Origin: Marinobacter alexandrii
GTDB lineage: Bacteria > Pseudomonadota > Gammaproteobacteria > Pseudomonadales > Oleiphilaceae
NCBI RefSeq assembly: GCF_005871205.1
Contig: NZ_SWKM01000011.1
Coordinates: 620,001-684,000 of the forward strand
Direction of reading: 5' to 3'
Length of the DNA stretch: 64,000 bases
The notes under the pieces are model-generated. The model was not told the DNA's origin. It ran no database searches and was given only the letters and a program-made list of their open reading frames with translations. Numbering within the stretch: the stretch's first letter is position 1; every line of letters starts with the position of its first letter. The translations under genes were made by a program, and so were the position numbers. Shown here in pieces: positions 1 through 8,459 of this stretch.

Positions 1-604
1 TGCGCTCAATCTCTGCCTGGTTCTGGTGAATGATGTCGGATTTCTGCTTCAACTGGTCCTCAATGCCCTCCAGCCGTCTCTCGTATTCCACCACCAGTTC
101 GTTAACGCGCTTCTCGGCCAGGCTGGTGAGCTGGTTACGCATGTCACGGATGGAGTTCCAGCCGATAACGACGAGAATAGAAGTGGCGCCGGCGATCAGG
201 TAAAAGAAGTAGGTGACCGTGTCGGTGGCGTAGGACATGGTCTTGTCGGCTACCGACAGCTCCTTATCAACCACCTTTTCGATCAGCTCGGCCCGGGTGT
301 TCTGCATCTCCTTGCGCAAGGCCTTGCTTTCTTCCAGCAGGTAAAGCTCGATGAACGGCGTGTACATTGGCTCTTCAAGGTCCGCCAAGGCGGCGGCGAC
401 ATCGTCTGCGGTCACGTCTTTCCGGCCATTGGGGCCGGTGGTTTCCGGATCCTGGGCCTGAGCCGGCGCGACCAGCGTCATGATCAGTGCGAGGGCCACA
501 AACGCCATAAGCATGGCGCGGATTTGACCCAGGCGGAGTGAACCCAGAGAGGTGCCGGAGGTCGGGCGGCTGGAAAGGAACCGGTACAGGTTTCGGCTGA
601 TCAT
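1..604 (-). CDS. Membrane-anchored coiled-coil protein, C-terminus cut off by window edge
   Basis: The start codon is at 604, with GGAAG seven bases upstream, and the frame stays open to base 1, so only about the first 200 residues are visible. The first 25 residues are basic and polar. A hydrophobic segment then ends in APAQAQ, which looks like a signal peptide or anchor. An acidic helical region follows (roughly 50-110), then a second membrane segment near 120-140 (YFFYLIAGATSILVVIG), then a charged, heptad-like helix (RLEGIEDQLKQKSDIIHQ) at the edge. This suggests a protein with a periplasmic or cytoplasmic coiled coil after the membrane span. TPR-containing membrane proteins with such N-termini occur in marine gammaproteobacteria, but no TPR is visible here, so the function is left open. 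Confidence 0.7.
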   Translation of the reverse strand, partial: MISRNLYRFLSSRPTSGTSLGSLRLGQIRAMLMAFVALALIMTLVAPAQAQDPETTGPNGRKDVTADDVAAALADLEEPMYTPFIELYLLEESKALRKEMQNTRAELIEKVVDKELSVADKTMSYATDTVTYFFYLIAGATSILVVIGWNSIRDMRNQLTSLAEKRVNELVVEYERRLEGIEDQLKQKSDIIHQNQAEIER

Positions 605-800
605 GGAGCGACTTCCATTATTCGGTTTTTCAGAAAGTTGCTGACCATAGCATAGTGGCCGCTGGAAAAAATGCCCTAAGGCTTCAATTGGCAGGGGTGA
701 AGTGGTGCCCGCTGGCCGCTAGGTGGAAGTGGCCACTTGCAATTTGCGTTGCAGAGACCTCTAATAGTTAGTGTTATAAACAAATCTGGTGTTTTCAGTG

Positions 801-818
801 GCTCAGCCTTGGCTGAGC
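801..818. promoter_or_regulatory. Perfect inverted repeat before the MarR gene, candidate operator
   Basis: Eight-base arms GCTCAGCC and GGCTGAGC are separated by two bases and end about 25 bases before the chosen MarR start. MarR regulators usually bind palindromes overlapping their own promoter, so autoregulation is possible. A leader hairpin would fit equally well. The rest of the 605-843 gap is AT-rich and carries the two divergent promoters, with no other clear structure. Confidence 0.4.
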
Positions 819-843
819 TTTCGTTTGAATGAGGCCAACGTCA

Positions 844-1434
844 ATGGTGAGCACGAAGGGTGCGACCCCCAACTCCCTCGACACTCCCGATTCTAAACAG
901 ACCGGAGCATCTGCCCCGGACCGGAGCAGCACAGTGCACAATTACGAGCAGGTACTGGTCGCTTTGCGGCGGGTTATCCGCGCAACAGATCTCCATTCCA
1001 AGCGTCTTAGCAAGCACGCCGGCTTAACCGGTCCCCAGTTGCTGATCATGCGAACCATCCGCGCCCTGGGCGAAGTGACCATCGGCACCATTGCTGACAA
1101 GGTCAGTCTTAGTCAGGCGACGGTCACGACCATTCTGGACCGGCTGGAACAACGGAATCTGGTGTATCGGGTGCGCAGTACCCAGGACAAGCGCAAGGTG
1201 CACGCGCACCTGACGGAGCAGGGCGACGAGATTCTGGCCCGCGCCCCCAATCCGTTGCAGGAAGATTTCATCAAGAAGTTTCAGAGCCTTGATGAGTGGG
1301 AGCAGACCATGATCCTGGCCTCCCTTCAGCGAGTGGCCAACATGATGGACGCCGACGATATCGACGCCTCGCCGGTGCTGCACGTAGGCCCGGTGCTGCG
1401 TGAAGACGGCTGGAAGTCTGAGACCAAATCCTGA
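844..1434 (+). CDS. MarR-family transcriptional regulator, EctR-like
   Basis: A 196-residue winged-helix regulator. The first 35 residues are a low-complexity, Ser/Thr/Pro-rich lead. The MarR fold follows, with VALRRVIRATDLHSKRLSKH and LTGPQLLIMRTI (dimer helices), the recognition helix SQATVTTILDRLEQRNLV, and the wing region RSTQDKRKVHAHLTEQG. The core strongly recalls EctR1, which represses ectoine synthesis genes in halophilic gammaproteobacteria. No ect gene lies in this window, so the target is unknown. Start 844 is preferred over the in-frame ATG at 829 because GAGG sits nine bases before it. The gene converges on lon. Confidence 0.85.
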   Translation: MVSTKGATPNSLDTPDSKQTGASAPDRSSTVHNYEQVLVALRRVIRATDLHSKRLSKHAGLTGPQLLIMRTIRALGEVTIGTIADKVSLSQATVTTILDRLEQRNLVYRVRSTQDKRKVHAHLTEQGDEILARAPNPLQEDFIKKFQSLDEWEQTMILASLQRVANMMDADDIDASPVLHVGPVLREDGWKSETKS

Positions 1435-1441
1435 GCCTGGC

Positions 1442-1470
1442 CTCAGTGGGCGCCAACCACGCCCACTGAG
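1442..1470. terminator. Hairpin between convergent marR and lon
   Basis: A perfect 11-bp stem (CTCAGTGGGCG with its complement) and a 7-base loop fill the space between the two stop codons. Neither side has a T run, so it may block read-through from both directions by structure or act only as an mRNA 3' end. Confidence 0.5.
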
Positions 1471-1478
1471 CGGCGGGG

Positions 1479-3929
1479 TTAGTGAACGCTTGCCCCTCTG
1501 GCCGATTTGGTGCCAAAGCAAACCTGGAACACATCGTTATAGTGCCGGGCAAAGTTCACAGTCAGGCCTTCGCGCAGATATTCCGGTAACTCCTCGTAAT
1601 CGCCGCGATTCGCTTCCGGCAGAATCAGGTTGCTGATCTTCTGCCGGCGCGCGGCAATGACCTTTTCCCGGATACCACCCACGGGCAGCACCTGACCGGT
1701 CAGGGTGAGTTCGCCGGTCATGGCGATGTTCTGCTGGGGCGATTCCCGGCGAGCGATGGACAGCAAGGCCGTTGCCATGGTGACGCCAGCGCTGGGGCCA
1801 TCCTTGGGTGTCGCGCCCTCCGGAACGTGCAGGTGCACAAACGACTTGTCGAAGAAGGTTGGGTCACCCTTAAACCGTTTCAGGTTAGACGACACGTAGC
1901 TGTAGGCGATTTCCGCTGACTCCTTCATCACCTCACCGAGCTGACCGGTCAATTTAAAGCCGCGTTGGTTGGTGTGGATGCGCGAGGCCTCAATGCTCAG
2001 AGTCGCGCCGCCCATGGCGGTCCAGGCCAGGCCGGTGACGACGCCGATGCCTTTCAGTGACTTCTCCTTGCGGAAGGCCGGTTGGCCGAGATACTCGGTC
2101 AGATCCGAAACGCCGACCTTGATCGGGGTGTCGGGCTCTTCCAGTAATTTCACAATGCCCTTGCGGATGATCTTGTGCAGCAGCTTCTCCAGGCTGCGGA
2201 CCCCGGCTTCCCGGGCATAGCCCTCGATTACCTGTTTAATAGCCGCGTCGGTCAGGTTGAGCTGCTTTTTCAGCAGTCCGGCCCGCTTCAACAGGCGCGG
2301 CAACAGGTAATGCTTGGCAATGGCCAATTTCTCCTCGGCGATGTAGCCGGACAAGCGGATAACATCCATGCGGTCCAGCAGAGGCCGGGGAATGGTGTCC
2401 AACTGGTTGGCGGTGCAGATGAACAGGACCTTGGACAGGTCCATACGCACGTCCAGATAATGGTCGAGAAATTCCCGGTTCTGCTCCGGGTCCAGGGTTT
2501 CCAACAGGGCCGAGGCCGGGTCGCCCTGGAATGAGGCGCCGATCTTGTCGATTTCGTCGAGCATGATGACCGGGTTGGCCACCTTGGCGTCCTTCAGCGC
2601 CTGCACGAACTTGCCTGGCATGGCGCCAATGTAGGTGCGCCGATGGCCCTTGATCTCGGCCTCGTCCCGCATGCCGCCGACACTGAAGCGGTAGAACTTT
2701 CGCCCCAGGGCATCGGCCACGGAATGGCCGATGCTGGTCTTGCCCACGCCCGGCGGCCCGACCAATAGCAGGATGGAGCCACTCACTTCGCCTTTAAAAG
2801 TGCCTTCGGCCAGGAACTCGACAATGCGGCTCTTCACATCGTCGAGGCCATCGTGGTCGCGGTCCAGAATGCGTTTGGCCTCGGCCAGGTCGAAATGGTC
2901 TTGCGAGTGCACACCCCAAGGCACCTGGGTCAGCCAGTCCAGATAGTTCCGGGTAACGCCGTATTCCGGGGAGCCCTGTTCCAGTATTTGCAGTTTCTGC
3001 ACCTCGTCCTGAAAGCGCTCCTGCACCGATTCGGGCGGGTCCAGTTGGGCCATGCGCTGTTCGAAGCGTTCGACATCGGCGGTCTTGTCGTCTTTGGCCA
3101 TACCCAGTTCACGCTGGATGACCTTGAGCTGTTCCTTCAGGAAGAACTCACGCTGGTGCTTCTGGACCTTGGCGTTTACCTCTTCACTGATTTCCGATTG
3201 CAGTCGAGCCACTTCCTGCTCTTTGCGCATTAGCAGCAGGACTTTCTCCATGCGCCGGAGCAGAGGCACGGTGTTGAGCACGTCCTGCAACTCCTGGCCC
3301 GGAGCGCTGGTCATGGAGGCGCCGAAGTCAGCCAGCGGTGAGCTGTCGTCCGGGCCGAATCGGGACAGGTACTGCTTCACGTCCTCGCCGTAGAGCGGGT
3401 TGGTGCGCAGCAGTTCCTTGATGGTGCTGATGATGGCCAGGGTGTAGGCCTTGAGTTCGTCCGGGTCTTCCTTCGGCTCTTTCGGGTATTCGACCTCCAC
3501 CAGGTAGGGCGGTTTGCGGCGCAGCCACTGCACAATCCGGAACCGCTGCAGACCCTGGGCGATAAACTGCACCTTGCCACTCTCGTGCTGGGCCTGGTGT
3601 ACGCGCACGGCACAGCCCATGGTTTCCAGTTCCTCGCTGCCGGGAATGTCCTGCTCGCTTTCCTGTTCGTCCACAAAACAGATGCCGAGTACCTTGTGGT
3701 CGGTCTCGCCAACACGTTTCAAGGTCTCCTGCCAGGGGTTTTGATTAACCATGATTGGCTGGACCTGGGCCGGGAAGAACGGACGATTGGACACCGGCAG
3801 CACATACATGCGCGTCGGCATCATCTGCTGGGGCAGGGCGAGGCTCTTGCTGTGCTCATCCTTGCCAATGTACTCGGTCAGGTCCTCTTCGAACTCTTCA
3901 AATGAGCCTGTGCGGTTTTCGTCATTCAT
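1479..3929 (-). CDS. lon: ATP-dependent protease Lon (second Lon, Lon-2 type)
   Basis: An 816-residue AAA+ serine protease that degrades misfolded and regulatory proteins in the cytoplasm. In order it has the N-terminal substrate-binding LAN domain, a coiled coil, and an AAA+ module with Walker A GPPGVGKT (Lys about 397) and Walker B VIMLDEIDK. The protease domain has catalytic Ser in PKDGPSAGV (about 713) and Lys in GIREKV 43 residues later, the canonical spacing. The acidic N-terminal lead and phrases such as SNRPFFPAQ match the second Lon of pseudomonads rather than the clpX-linked Lon. No clp or hup gene is adjacent. An in-frame ATG at 3974 exists, but 3929 gives a start closer to the family. 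A heat-shock-like promoter lies upstream. Confidence 0.93.
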   Translation of the reverse strand: MNDENRTGSFEEFEEDLTEYIGKDEHSKSLALPQQMMPTRMYVLPVSNRPFFPAQVQPIMVNQNPWQETLKRVGETDHKVLGICFVDEQESEQDIPGSEELETMGCAVRVHQAQHESGKVQFIAQGLQRFRIVQWLRRKPPYLVEVEYPKEPKEDPDELKAYTLAIISTIKELLRTNPLYGEDVKQYLSRFGPDDSSPLADFGASMTSAPGQELQDVLNTVPLLRRMEKVLLLMRKEQEVARLQSEISEEVNAKVQKHQREFFLKEQLKVIQRELGMAKDDKTADVERFEQRMAQLDPPESVQERFQDEVQKLQILEQGSPEYGVTRNYLDWLTQVPWGVHSQDHFDLAEAKRILDRDHDGLDDVKSRIVEFLAEGTFKGEVSGSILLLVGPPGVGKTSIGHSVADALGRKFYRFSVGGMRDEAEIKGHRRTYIGAMPGKFVQALKDAKVANPVIMLDEIDKIGASFQGDPASALLETLDPEQNREFLDHYLDVRMDLSKVLFICTANQLDTIPRPLLDRMDVIRLSGYIAEEKLAIAKHYLLPRLLKRAGLLKKQLNLTDAAIKQVIEGYAREAGVRSLEKLLHKIIRKGIVKLLEEPDTPIKVGVSDLTEYLGQPAFRKEKSLKGIGVVTGLAWTAMGGATLSIEASRIHTNQRGFKLTGQLGEVMKESAEIAYSYVSSNLKRFKGDPTFFDKSFVHLHVPEGATPKDGPSAGVTMATALLSIARRESPQQNIAMTGELTLTGQVLPVGGIREKVIAARRQKISNLILPEANRGDYEELPEYLREGLTVNFARHYNDVFQVCFGTKSARGASVH

Positions 3930-4011
3930 GCCGTGAAACATCCCCGGGAAAAGAGTGTGGTATCGTCCGGTCATTATCAGCGCGGGTGCGACCGGAATGA
4001 CGTGTTCTTTC

Positions 4012-4041
4012 CTATGTGACGGCAGATACGGCTATTTCAAG
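4012..4041 (-). promoter_or_regulatory. Candidate sigma-32 (heat-shock) promoter of lon
   Basis: Read on the minus strand, a perfect CTTGAAA at 4041-4035 is followed after 16 bases by CACATAG at 4018-4012. The first element equals the RpoH -35 consensus and the second partly matches CCCCATNT. Its position about 85 bases before lon and the known heat-shock control of lon support it. The -10 match is only fair. Confidence 0.35.
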
Positions 4042-4171
4042 GATTCAGCCTTGTTCGCCAGTCGCTTGCCGGTTACGCGCTGAGCGGTCGCTAGCGCCTT
4101 GATTTACTGGGTTGTGCCCCCATGATTTTTGGCATCCCGAATGATTCATCCGATTTTTGCAGGTGCAATGC

Positions 4172-5035
4172 ATGAGCAATTCTCCGTACGTTTTTGAAGC
4201 TACGATGGAAAACTTCCAGCAGCAGGTAATGGAGGCTTCGGCCAACACGCCCATTCTGGTGGATGTCTGGGCCGACTGGTGTGCGCCCTGCAAGCAACTG
4301 ACGCCGGTGTTGGAAAAGCTCGCTGACGATTACGAAGGTGGTTTTCTGTTAGCCAAGGTCAATGCGGATGAGCAGCAGGAGCTCACCTCCAGTCTGGGTG
4401 TCCGCAGCCTGCCCACCATCATCCTGGTCAAGAACGGTCAGGCCGTTGATGGCTTTAACGGTGCCTTGCCCGAGGGTGAAATCCGCAAGGTGCTCGACAA
4501 GCATGTAGAGGCGCCGGAGGAAGACCCGTATGACAAGGCTCATCGGCTGTGGGAAGGCGGTGACGTGGACGGGGCAACCGCGATCCTGACCGAACTGAAT
4601 CAGAAGGACCCGGACAACCTGAAGGTGTTGATCGATCTGGCTCAGTTGAAAGCGGAAGCTGGCGATCTGGAAACCGCCGAGCAGGTGCTGGAAAGCCTGC
4701 CTCCGGAAGAGAAAATGCAGCATCAGGCCAAGCAGCTGGCGGCCCGGGTGAAGTTCCTGAAACAGTCGGCTGAGCTGCCGCCGATCAAGGATCTGGAAAT
4801 GGCGCTGGAGCAGGAACCGAAAGATCCCAATGCCCTGCACCAGTTGGCCCTGCACCACGTGCTGCTGGAAAATAATGCCGAGGCCATGGATTTGCTGATC
4901 CGGCTGATGCAGGTCGACAGCAAGTACAAAGACGAAGCCGCCAAGACCACCCTGATCGAGCTCTTCGACAAGCTGGGTAATAACAACCCTGACGTACGCA
5001 CCTACCGGCGCAAGCTCTACACTCTGATGCACTGA
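4172..5035 (+). CDS. cnoX: Thioredoxin-fold co-chaperone CnoX (YbbN)
   Basis: A 287-residue protein with an N-terminal thioredoxin domain (about 1-110) and a C-terminal TPR-like helical domain (about 115-287, including helices around LAQLKAEAGDLETAEQVL and LHQLALHHVLLENNAEAM). The active site is intact WCAPC (Cys37, Cys40). E. coli CnoX has a degenerate SxxC site, so this copy may keep real reductase activity in addition to holding unfolded proteins for GroEL or DnaK. Start 4172 is chosen because AGG lies eight bases before it; an upstream in-frame TTG at 4157 has no site. It is divergent from lon, another protein quality-control gene. Confidence 0.9.
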   Translation: MSNSPYVFEATMENFQQQVMEASANTPILVDVWADWCAPCKQLTPVLEKLADDYEGGFLLAKVNADEQQELTSSLGVRSLPTIILVKNGQAVDGFNGALPEGEIRKVLDKHVEAPEEDPYDKAHRLWEGGDVDGATAILTELNQKDPDNLKVLIDLAQLKAEAGDLETAEQVLESLPPEEKMQHQAKQLAARVKFLKQSAELPPIKDLEMALEQEPKDPNALHQLALHHVLLENNAEAMDLLIRLMQVDSKYKDEAAKTTLIELFDKLGNNNPDVRTYRRKLYTLMH

Positions 5036-5042
5036 TTCCTAT

Positions 5043-5066
5043 GCGCGGAGCCGCCGTGCTCCGCGC
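5043..5066 (+). terminator. GC-rich hairpin just after cnoX
   Basis: A perfect 9-bp stem, GCGCGGAGC and its complement with a 6-base loop, starts eight bases after the cnoX stop. There is no T run, so it is either a weak terminator or an mRNA-stabilising 3' structure. Confidence 0.4.
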
Positions 5067-5174
5067 TCCGAAACCCGCAATCCGGCCGCTGGCTGGTGTA
5101 GGTGCCAGTGTCGGGGAACCTATTCGGTGTTTTCGCCTCCCACTGTGAAGGCAAACTGACGGTGGGGTGAGAGT

Positions 5175-6653
5175 GTGGCACGGCTGATTGGGTTCTCGGC
5201 TCTTGTCATTTTGTTGCTGGCAACCCTCGCCGGGTGTGCCGCCCGTCCAGCCTTTCACACGCCAGTAGTTGCACTGCCAATAACTTGCGAACAGCAATTC
5301 GAGCGCTGGCATTTCCAGGTCGCCACCGACGGGCGTTTTGATGCCCAGGACTGGTCGCCGCCCGGTTATCCCTATCTGCGCATTGATCGCTTGCTGGCAA
5401 GTTTCGAGTTGGCTGATTTGTCGCTGGCCCAGCGCCGGGACTGGTTGGCGCACGCCCATGATAAAGCGCAGCAAGGCTGGCACTACGAGATGCAGGGCGG
5501 CCCGGCTCAGGCGGCTCAATGGTTGGCCAAGCTCAGGAAATGCGCCGGTCTCGCTGTCGCGGCATTAGCTGACAACGATGCTCTCTGGCACCGACTTGCC
5601 TCTGTTGCGCAGGTGCCGGACAGCTACAGTACTGGTGCTCAAATATCCGGGCTCTACCCATTGATGGTGCCGATTGTTGACTGGCGAGCCGGCGTGACCA
5701 TGGGGGCCCTGGCTCAGCGGTTTGACCACTACACCCCCCGGGGCAGGTGGCAGAGTTATCATCTGGCAGTGTCGGAGCCGAAAATTGCCAATACCCCTGG
5801 CGGCTGGACTCGGGACAGTCTCGGCATCCCGATCGTTGACGCTCACGAGCTTGAGAATTTGTTCCGCCACCACGCGCCGGTCTGGCGCCTCGACACCCTC
5901 GACCGCAATGACCGTCCGGGCCGGCCAGGGCGTGGCAAGGGTGGCCGATTGCGGTTTCAACTGGAGCCCGTGGTGTTTACCCATCTGGAGTTCAGTTACG
6001 TTCAGGGCACTATTCAGCCTCAACTGGTTTACCTGGTCTGGTTTGCCGCCCGGTCAGCGGAATCCTGGCCCGATATCTACGCTGGTGCGCTAGATGGCCT
6101 GGTTTGGCGGGTCACTCTCGACGACCAGGCGCGTGCGTTGGTGTACGACAGCATCCACCCCTGCGGCTGCTATCACCAATGGCTGCTGGTGAAAGACGGT
6201 CTGAGTCCACGGCCTACCGTGAACCTCAGGGCTGAGGATCTGTGGGTGCTTGATGAGTTGTCGGAAAACTCGGGGTCTCCGGTGCTGTCGCTCTCAGCGG
6301 GTGATCACCAGTTGGTTGGGGTTCAGTTTGTAGGGAGCGTGGCGGAACCGACCGACCGGACTGCCGGTCGCCCCTATCGCCGCTATCGCCTGGAACCCCT
6401 TGACCGGTTGCGGGGGCGCTCCTGGTCCGGTGGGCGCCTGTATGGCTTCGATGGTCTGATTGACGGTACGGAGCGGCTGGAGCGTTATTTGCTCTGGCCC
6501 ACCGGCGTCGTCTCAGCCGGAGCAATGCGCCAGTGGGGGCATCACGCGGTATCTTTCGTCGGGCGCCGCCATTTTGATGATCCCGATCTGCTGGATCAGT
6601 ATTTCTGGTTGCCCCCATCGTGGAAAGCCCGTCGCTCCTCGCGGGGGCAATAA
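5175..6653 (+). CDS. Large predicted lipoprotein of unknown function
   Basis: Begins with GTG behind a GGGGTGAGAG-type ribosome site. The first 21 residues are a classic type II signal: a short basic start, the hydrophobic run LVILLLATL and lipobox LAGC with Cys21. The mature protein of about 470 residues is rich in Trp, Arg and His, for example DSIHPCGCYHQWLLV near 330 and DQYFWLPPSWK near the end. I recognise no enzyme motif. The middle and C-terminal parts look like a mixed alpha/beta periplasmic domain. Residue +2 of the mature form is Ala, which favours the outer membrane. It has no operon partner: cnoX ends upstream and kamA converges on it. Confidence 0.75.
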   Translation: MARLIGFSALVILLLATLAGCAARPAFHTPVVALPITCEQQFERWHFQVATDGRFDAQDWSPPGYPYLRIDRLLASFELADLSLAQRRDWLAHAHDKAQQGWHYEMQGGPAQAAQWLAKLRKCAGLAVAALADNDALWHRLASVAQVPDSYSTGAQISGLYPLMVPIVDWRAGVTMGALAQRFDHYTPRGRWQSYHLAVSEPKIANTPGGWTRDSLGIPIVDAHELENLFRHHAPVWRLDTLDRNDRPGRPGRGKGGRLRFQLEPVVFTHLEFSYVQGTIQPQLVYLVWFAARSAESWPDIYAGALDGLVWRVTLDDQARALVYDSIHPCGCYHQWLLVKDGLSPRPTVNLRAEDLWVLDELSENSGSPVLSLSAGDHQLVGVQFVGSVAEPTDRTAGRPYRRYRLEPLDRLRGRSWSGGRLYGFDGLIDGTERLERYLLWPTGVVSAGAMRQWGHHAVSFVGRRHFDDPDLLDQYFWLPPSWKARRSSRGQ

Positions 6654-6694
6654 CCAGCAACCCCGGGCGGGGCCGCTGGCGGGCAGTTGGCTAG

Positions 6695-8062
6695 TTAGCC
6701 GTTGCCCTTCTTCATCTGCTCGAATTCATCTTCAAAGAAGAACTTCTCTTCTCCGAATGCCGGCTCCAGCTCATGCAACCAGGTTGCCGTGTCGCTGTAC
6801 TTGGCAAAGAACGGGCGCTGAACCCAGTCCGGGTTGCGGCCCTGCAGGAAGCGCAGAACAAACACCTTCTCACCCTTGATCTCGGTGATGCCCTGGATTT
6901 CCACTTTGCCGGGGCCGGCGCTCATTGACGGGCCGCGCGCGGTGCGGGCCAGACCGCTGACCTTCTTCATGGCTTCCCGGTAGATATGGAAGGCCTCGGC
7001 CAGCGGCACTTCAAAGTAGTTCTTGGCGCCGGTGTCCCGCTCCACAAACATGTAGTAGGGGATGATGCCGAGCTGCACTTCCTTCTTCCAGAGCTTGGCC
7101 CAGGCGTCGGCGTCGTCGTTCACGTGTTTGATCAACGGGCCCTGGGCACGAATCTCGGCACCGGTGGCGCGAATGCGGCGGATGGCCTCTTCGGCGATGT
7201 CGGTGGTGATTTCCTGCCAGTGGTTGTAGTGCGCCATGATGGCAACGTGCTTGCCGGCATCTACCAGTTGCGCGAACAGGTCGATCAGTTCCTCGGCGTC
7301 CTTGTCGGTAACGAAACGGTACGGCCAGAAGGTCAGGGCCTTGGTGCCGATCCGAATGGTCTGGATGTGGTCGAACTCCGGCTGCAACAGCGGCTCCAGG
7401 TACTGCACCAGGTTCTTGGTCTTCATCACCATGGGGTCGCCGCCGGTCACCAGCAGGTCGGTCACCTCGGTGTGCTCCTGCAGGTAGCCGTGCAGCTTCT
7501 CGGCTTCGGTGCTGGCCATCTTCAGGTCTTTGTCACCGACAAACTGGGCCCAGCGGAAACAGAAGGTGCAGTAAGAGTGGCAAGTCTGACCCTGGGCTGG
7601 GAAGAACAGCACGGTTTCCCGATACTTGTGTTGTACGCCGTCCAGTACTTCGCCATCCAGTTCGGGCATGTTCATTTCCATCTGCCCGGCCGGGTGCGGA
7701 TTCAGTTCGTCACGAATCTCTTTCGCGACCGCCTGGATCTCCTTTTTATCGGCACCGTCCCGGTGCATCTGCGCCATGCGCTCATAATGCTCGTCTTTCA
7801 GCATGCTTTTCTGAGGGAAGACCAGCTGATAGATCGGGTCGTTGGGTACTTTGTCCCAGTTGATCAGTTCGTTGATCACGTACTCGTTTACCCGGAAGGG
7901 CAGCACGCTGGCGACCACCTTCATTTCGAACAGGGTGGCCTCGGGCAGGGTGTCTTGAATGATGTCGATCTTGTCGAGCTGCTTGTCGGTGTAGACCTTG
8001 AAGCGCCGCTCCTCGAATTCGGTAGTCGGAATCCGGTTGGGAAAGCTGACGATGGAGTTCAT
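6695..8062 (-). CDS. KamA-family radical SAM aminomutase (lysine 2,3-aminomutase-like)
   Basis: 455 residues. The radical SAM cluster motif is CHSYCTFC (Cys161, 165, 168), followed by the GGDP SAM motif (LLVTGGDPMV). A glycine-rich SAGPGK near 375 is in the place where KamA carries its PLP-binding lysine. The length argues against EpmB, the elongation-factor P enzyme of about 340 residues. Lysine 2,3-aminomutase makes beta-lysine, whose N-acetyl form is an osmolyte in salt-loving microbes, but the expected acetyltransferase partner (ablB) is not adjacent. Substrate is therefore inferred only. Start ATG 8062 has GAGGG eight bases upstream, with a good promoter and a hairpin-bearing leader. Confidence 0.88.
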   Translation of the reverse strand: MNSIVSFPNRIPTTEFEERRFKVYTDKQLDKIDIIQDTLPEATLFEMKVVASVLPFRVNEYVINELINWDKVPNDPIYQLVFPQKSMLKDEHYERMAQMHRDGADKKEIQAVAKEIRDELNPHPAGQMEMNMPELDGEVLDGVQHKYRETVLFFPAQGQTCHSYCTFCFRWAQFVGDKDLKMASTEAEKLHGYLQEHTEVTDLLVTGGDPMVMKTKNLVQYLEPLLQPEFDHIQTIRIGTKALTFWPYRFVTDKDAEELIDLFAQLVDAGKHVAIMAHYNHWQEITTDIAEEAIRRIRATGAEIRAQGPLIKHVNDDADAWAKLWKKEVQLGIIPYYMFVERDTGAKNYFEVPLAEAFHIYREAMKKVSGLARTARGPSMSAGPGKVEIQGITEIKGEKVFVLRFLQGRNPDWVQRPFFAKYSDTATWLHELEPAFGEEKFFFEDEFEQMKKGNG

Positions 8063-8094
8063 AGATCGCCCTCTGTGTTGTAAGCCATAAGACA

Positions 8095-8118
8095 GGAGGG
8101 CGGAATCGCCGCCACTCC
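8095..8118 (-). promoter_or_regulatory. Leader hairpin of kamA mRNA
   Basis: Between the predicted start of transcription (about 8135) and the ATG lies a strong GC stem: GGAG and GGCGG pair with CCGCC and CTCC, with one bulged base and a 5-base loop. It ends about 20 bases before the ribosome site. It could tune mRNA stability or translation; no known riboswitch is recognised. Confidence 0.4.
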
Positions 8119-8141
8119 GCTGGTTAAAAAACGGGCAGGCG

Positions 8142-8170
8142 AGTATACATAACTTGCTGTTTATTTTCAG
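8142..8170 (-). promoter_or_regulatory. Sigma-70 promoter of kamA
   Basis: On the minus strand, CTGAAA at 8170-8165 and TATACT at 8147-8142 are 17 bases apart, giving a leader of about 73 nt. Confidence 0.5.
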
Positions 8171-8218
8171 GTCTAATTAAAAAAGCCAGTCCTGAACGCA
8201 CGTTAGAGATTTGGTAAC

Positions 8219-8242
8219 GCCGAATTGGCGGGAAAATTCGGC
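8219..8242. repeat. Inverted repeat in the kamA-aceE gap
   Basis: Perfect 8-base arms GCCGAATT and AATTCGGC with an 8-base spacer. An overlapping smaller repeat (CGCC/GGCG) shares the left arm, so two alternative hairpins are possible. It lies in the 8063-8723 intergenic region, which otherwise holds the kamA promoter, an AT-rich palindrome at 8444 and no convincing small gene. Confidence 0.35.
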
Positions 8243-8443
8243 TAATGTCATGGAAATGTCGTAAATAGCCTGGCGTGAAAAATTTAGCGTAAGAATGAAT
8301 TGTGATGGATTGCCGCCCCTACGACCTTGGTCTGAATGAGGTTGTTTGATGGTCCAAAAGCGGTCATTCTTCCGTAACTAACCGCAAGTTATTCCTTTAA
8401 ATGGGAGATAAGCCGTCATTTGGTTGAGCTTGCTAATGATAAT

Positions 8444-8459
8444 GTAGTAATATTACTAC
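8444..8459. promoter_or_regulatory. Perfect 16-bp palindrome upstream of aceE, candidate operator
   Basis: GTAGTAATATTACTAC is its own reverse complement. It sits 265 bases before aceE in an AT-rich patch. A dimeric repressor is the natural reader. It does not match the E. coli PdhR box, so the regulator is not identified. Confidence 0.45.

Noticed and set aside
6695..8062. EpmB (elongation factor P lysine aminomutase)
   Set aside because: At 455 residues it is about 110 longer than EpmB, and no efp or epmA gene is adjacent; the general KamA family fits better.
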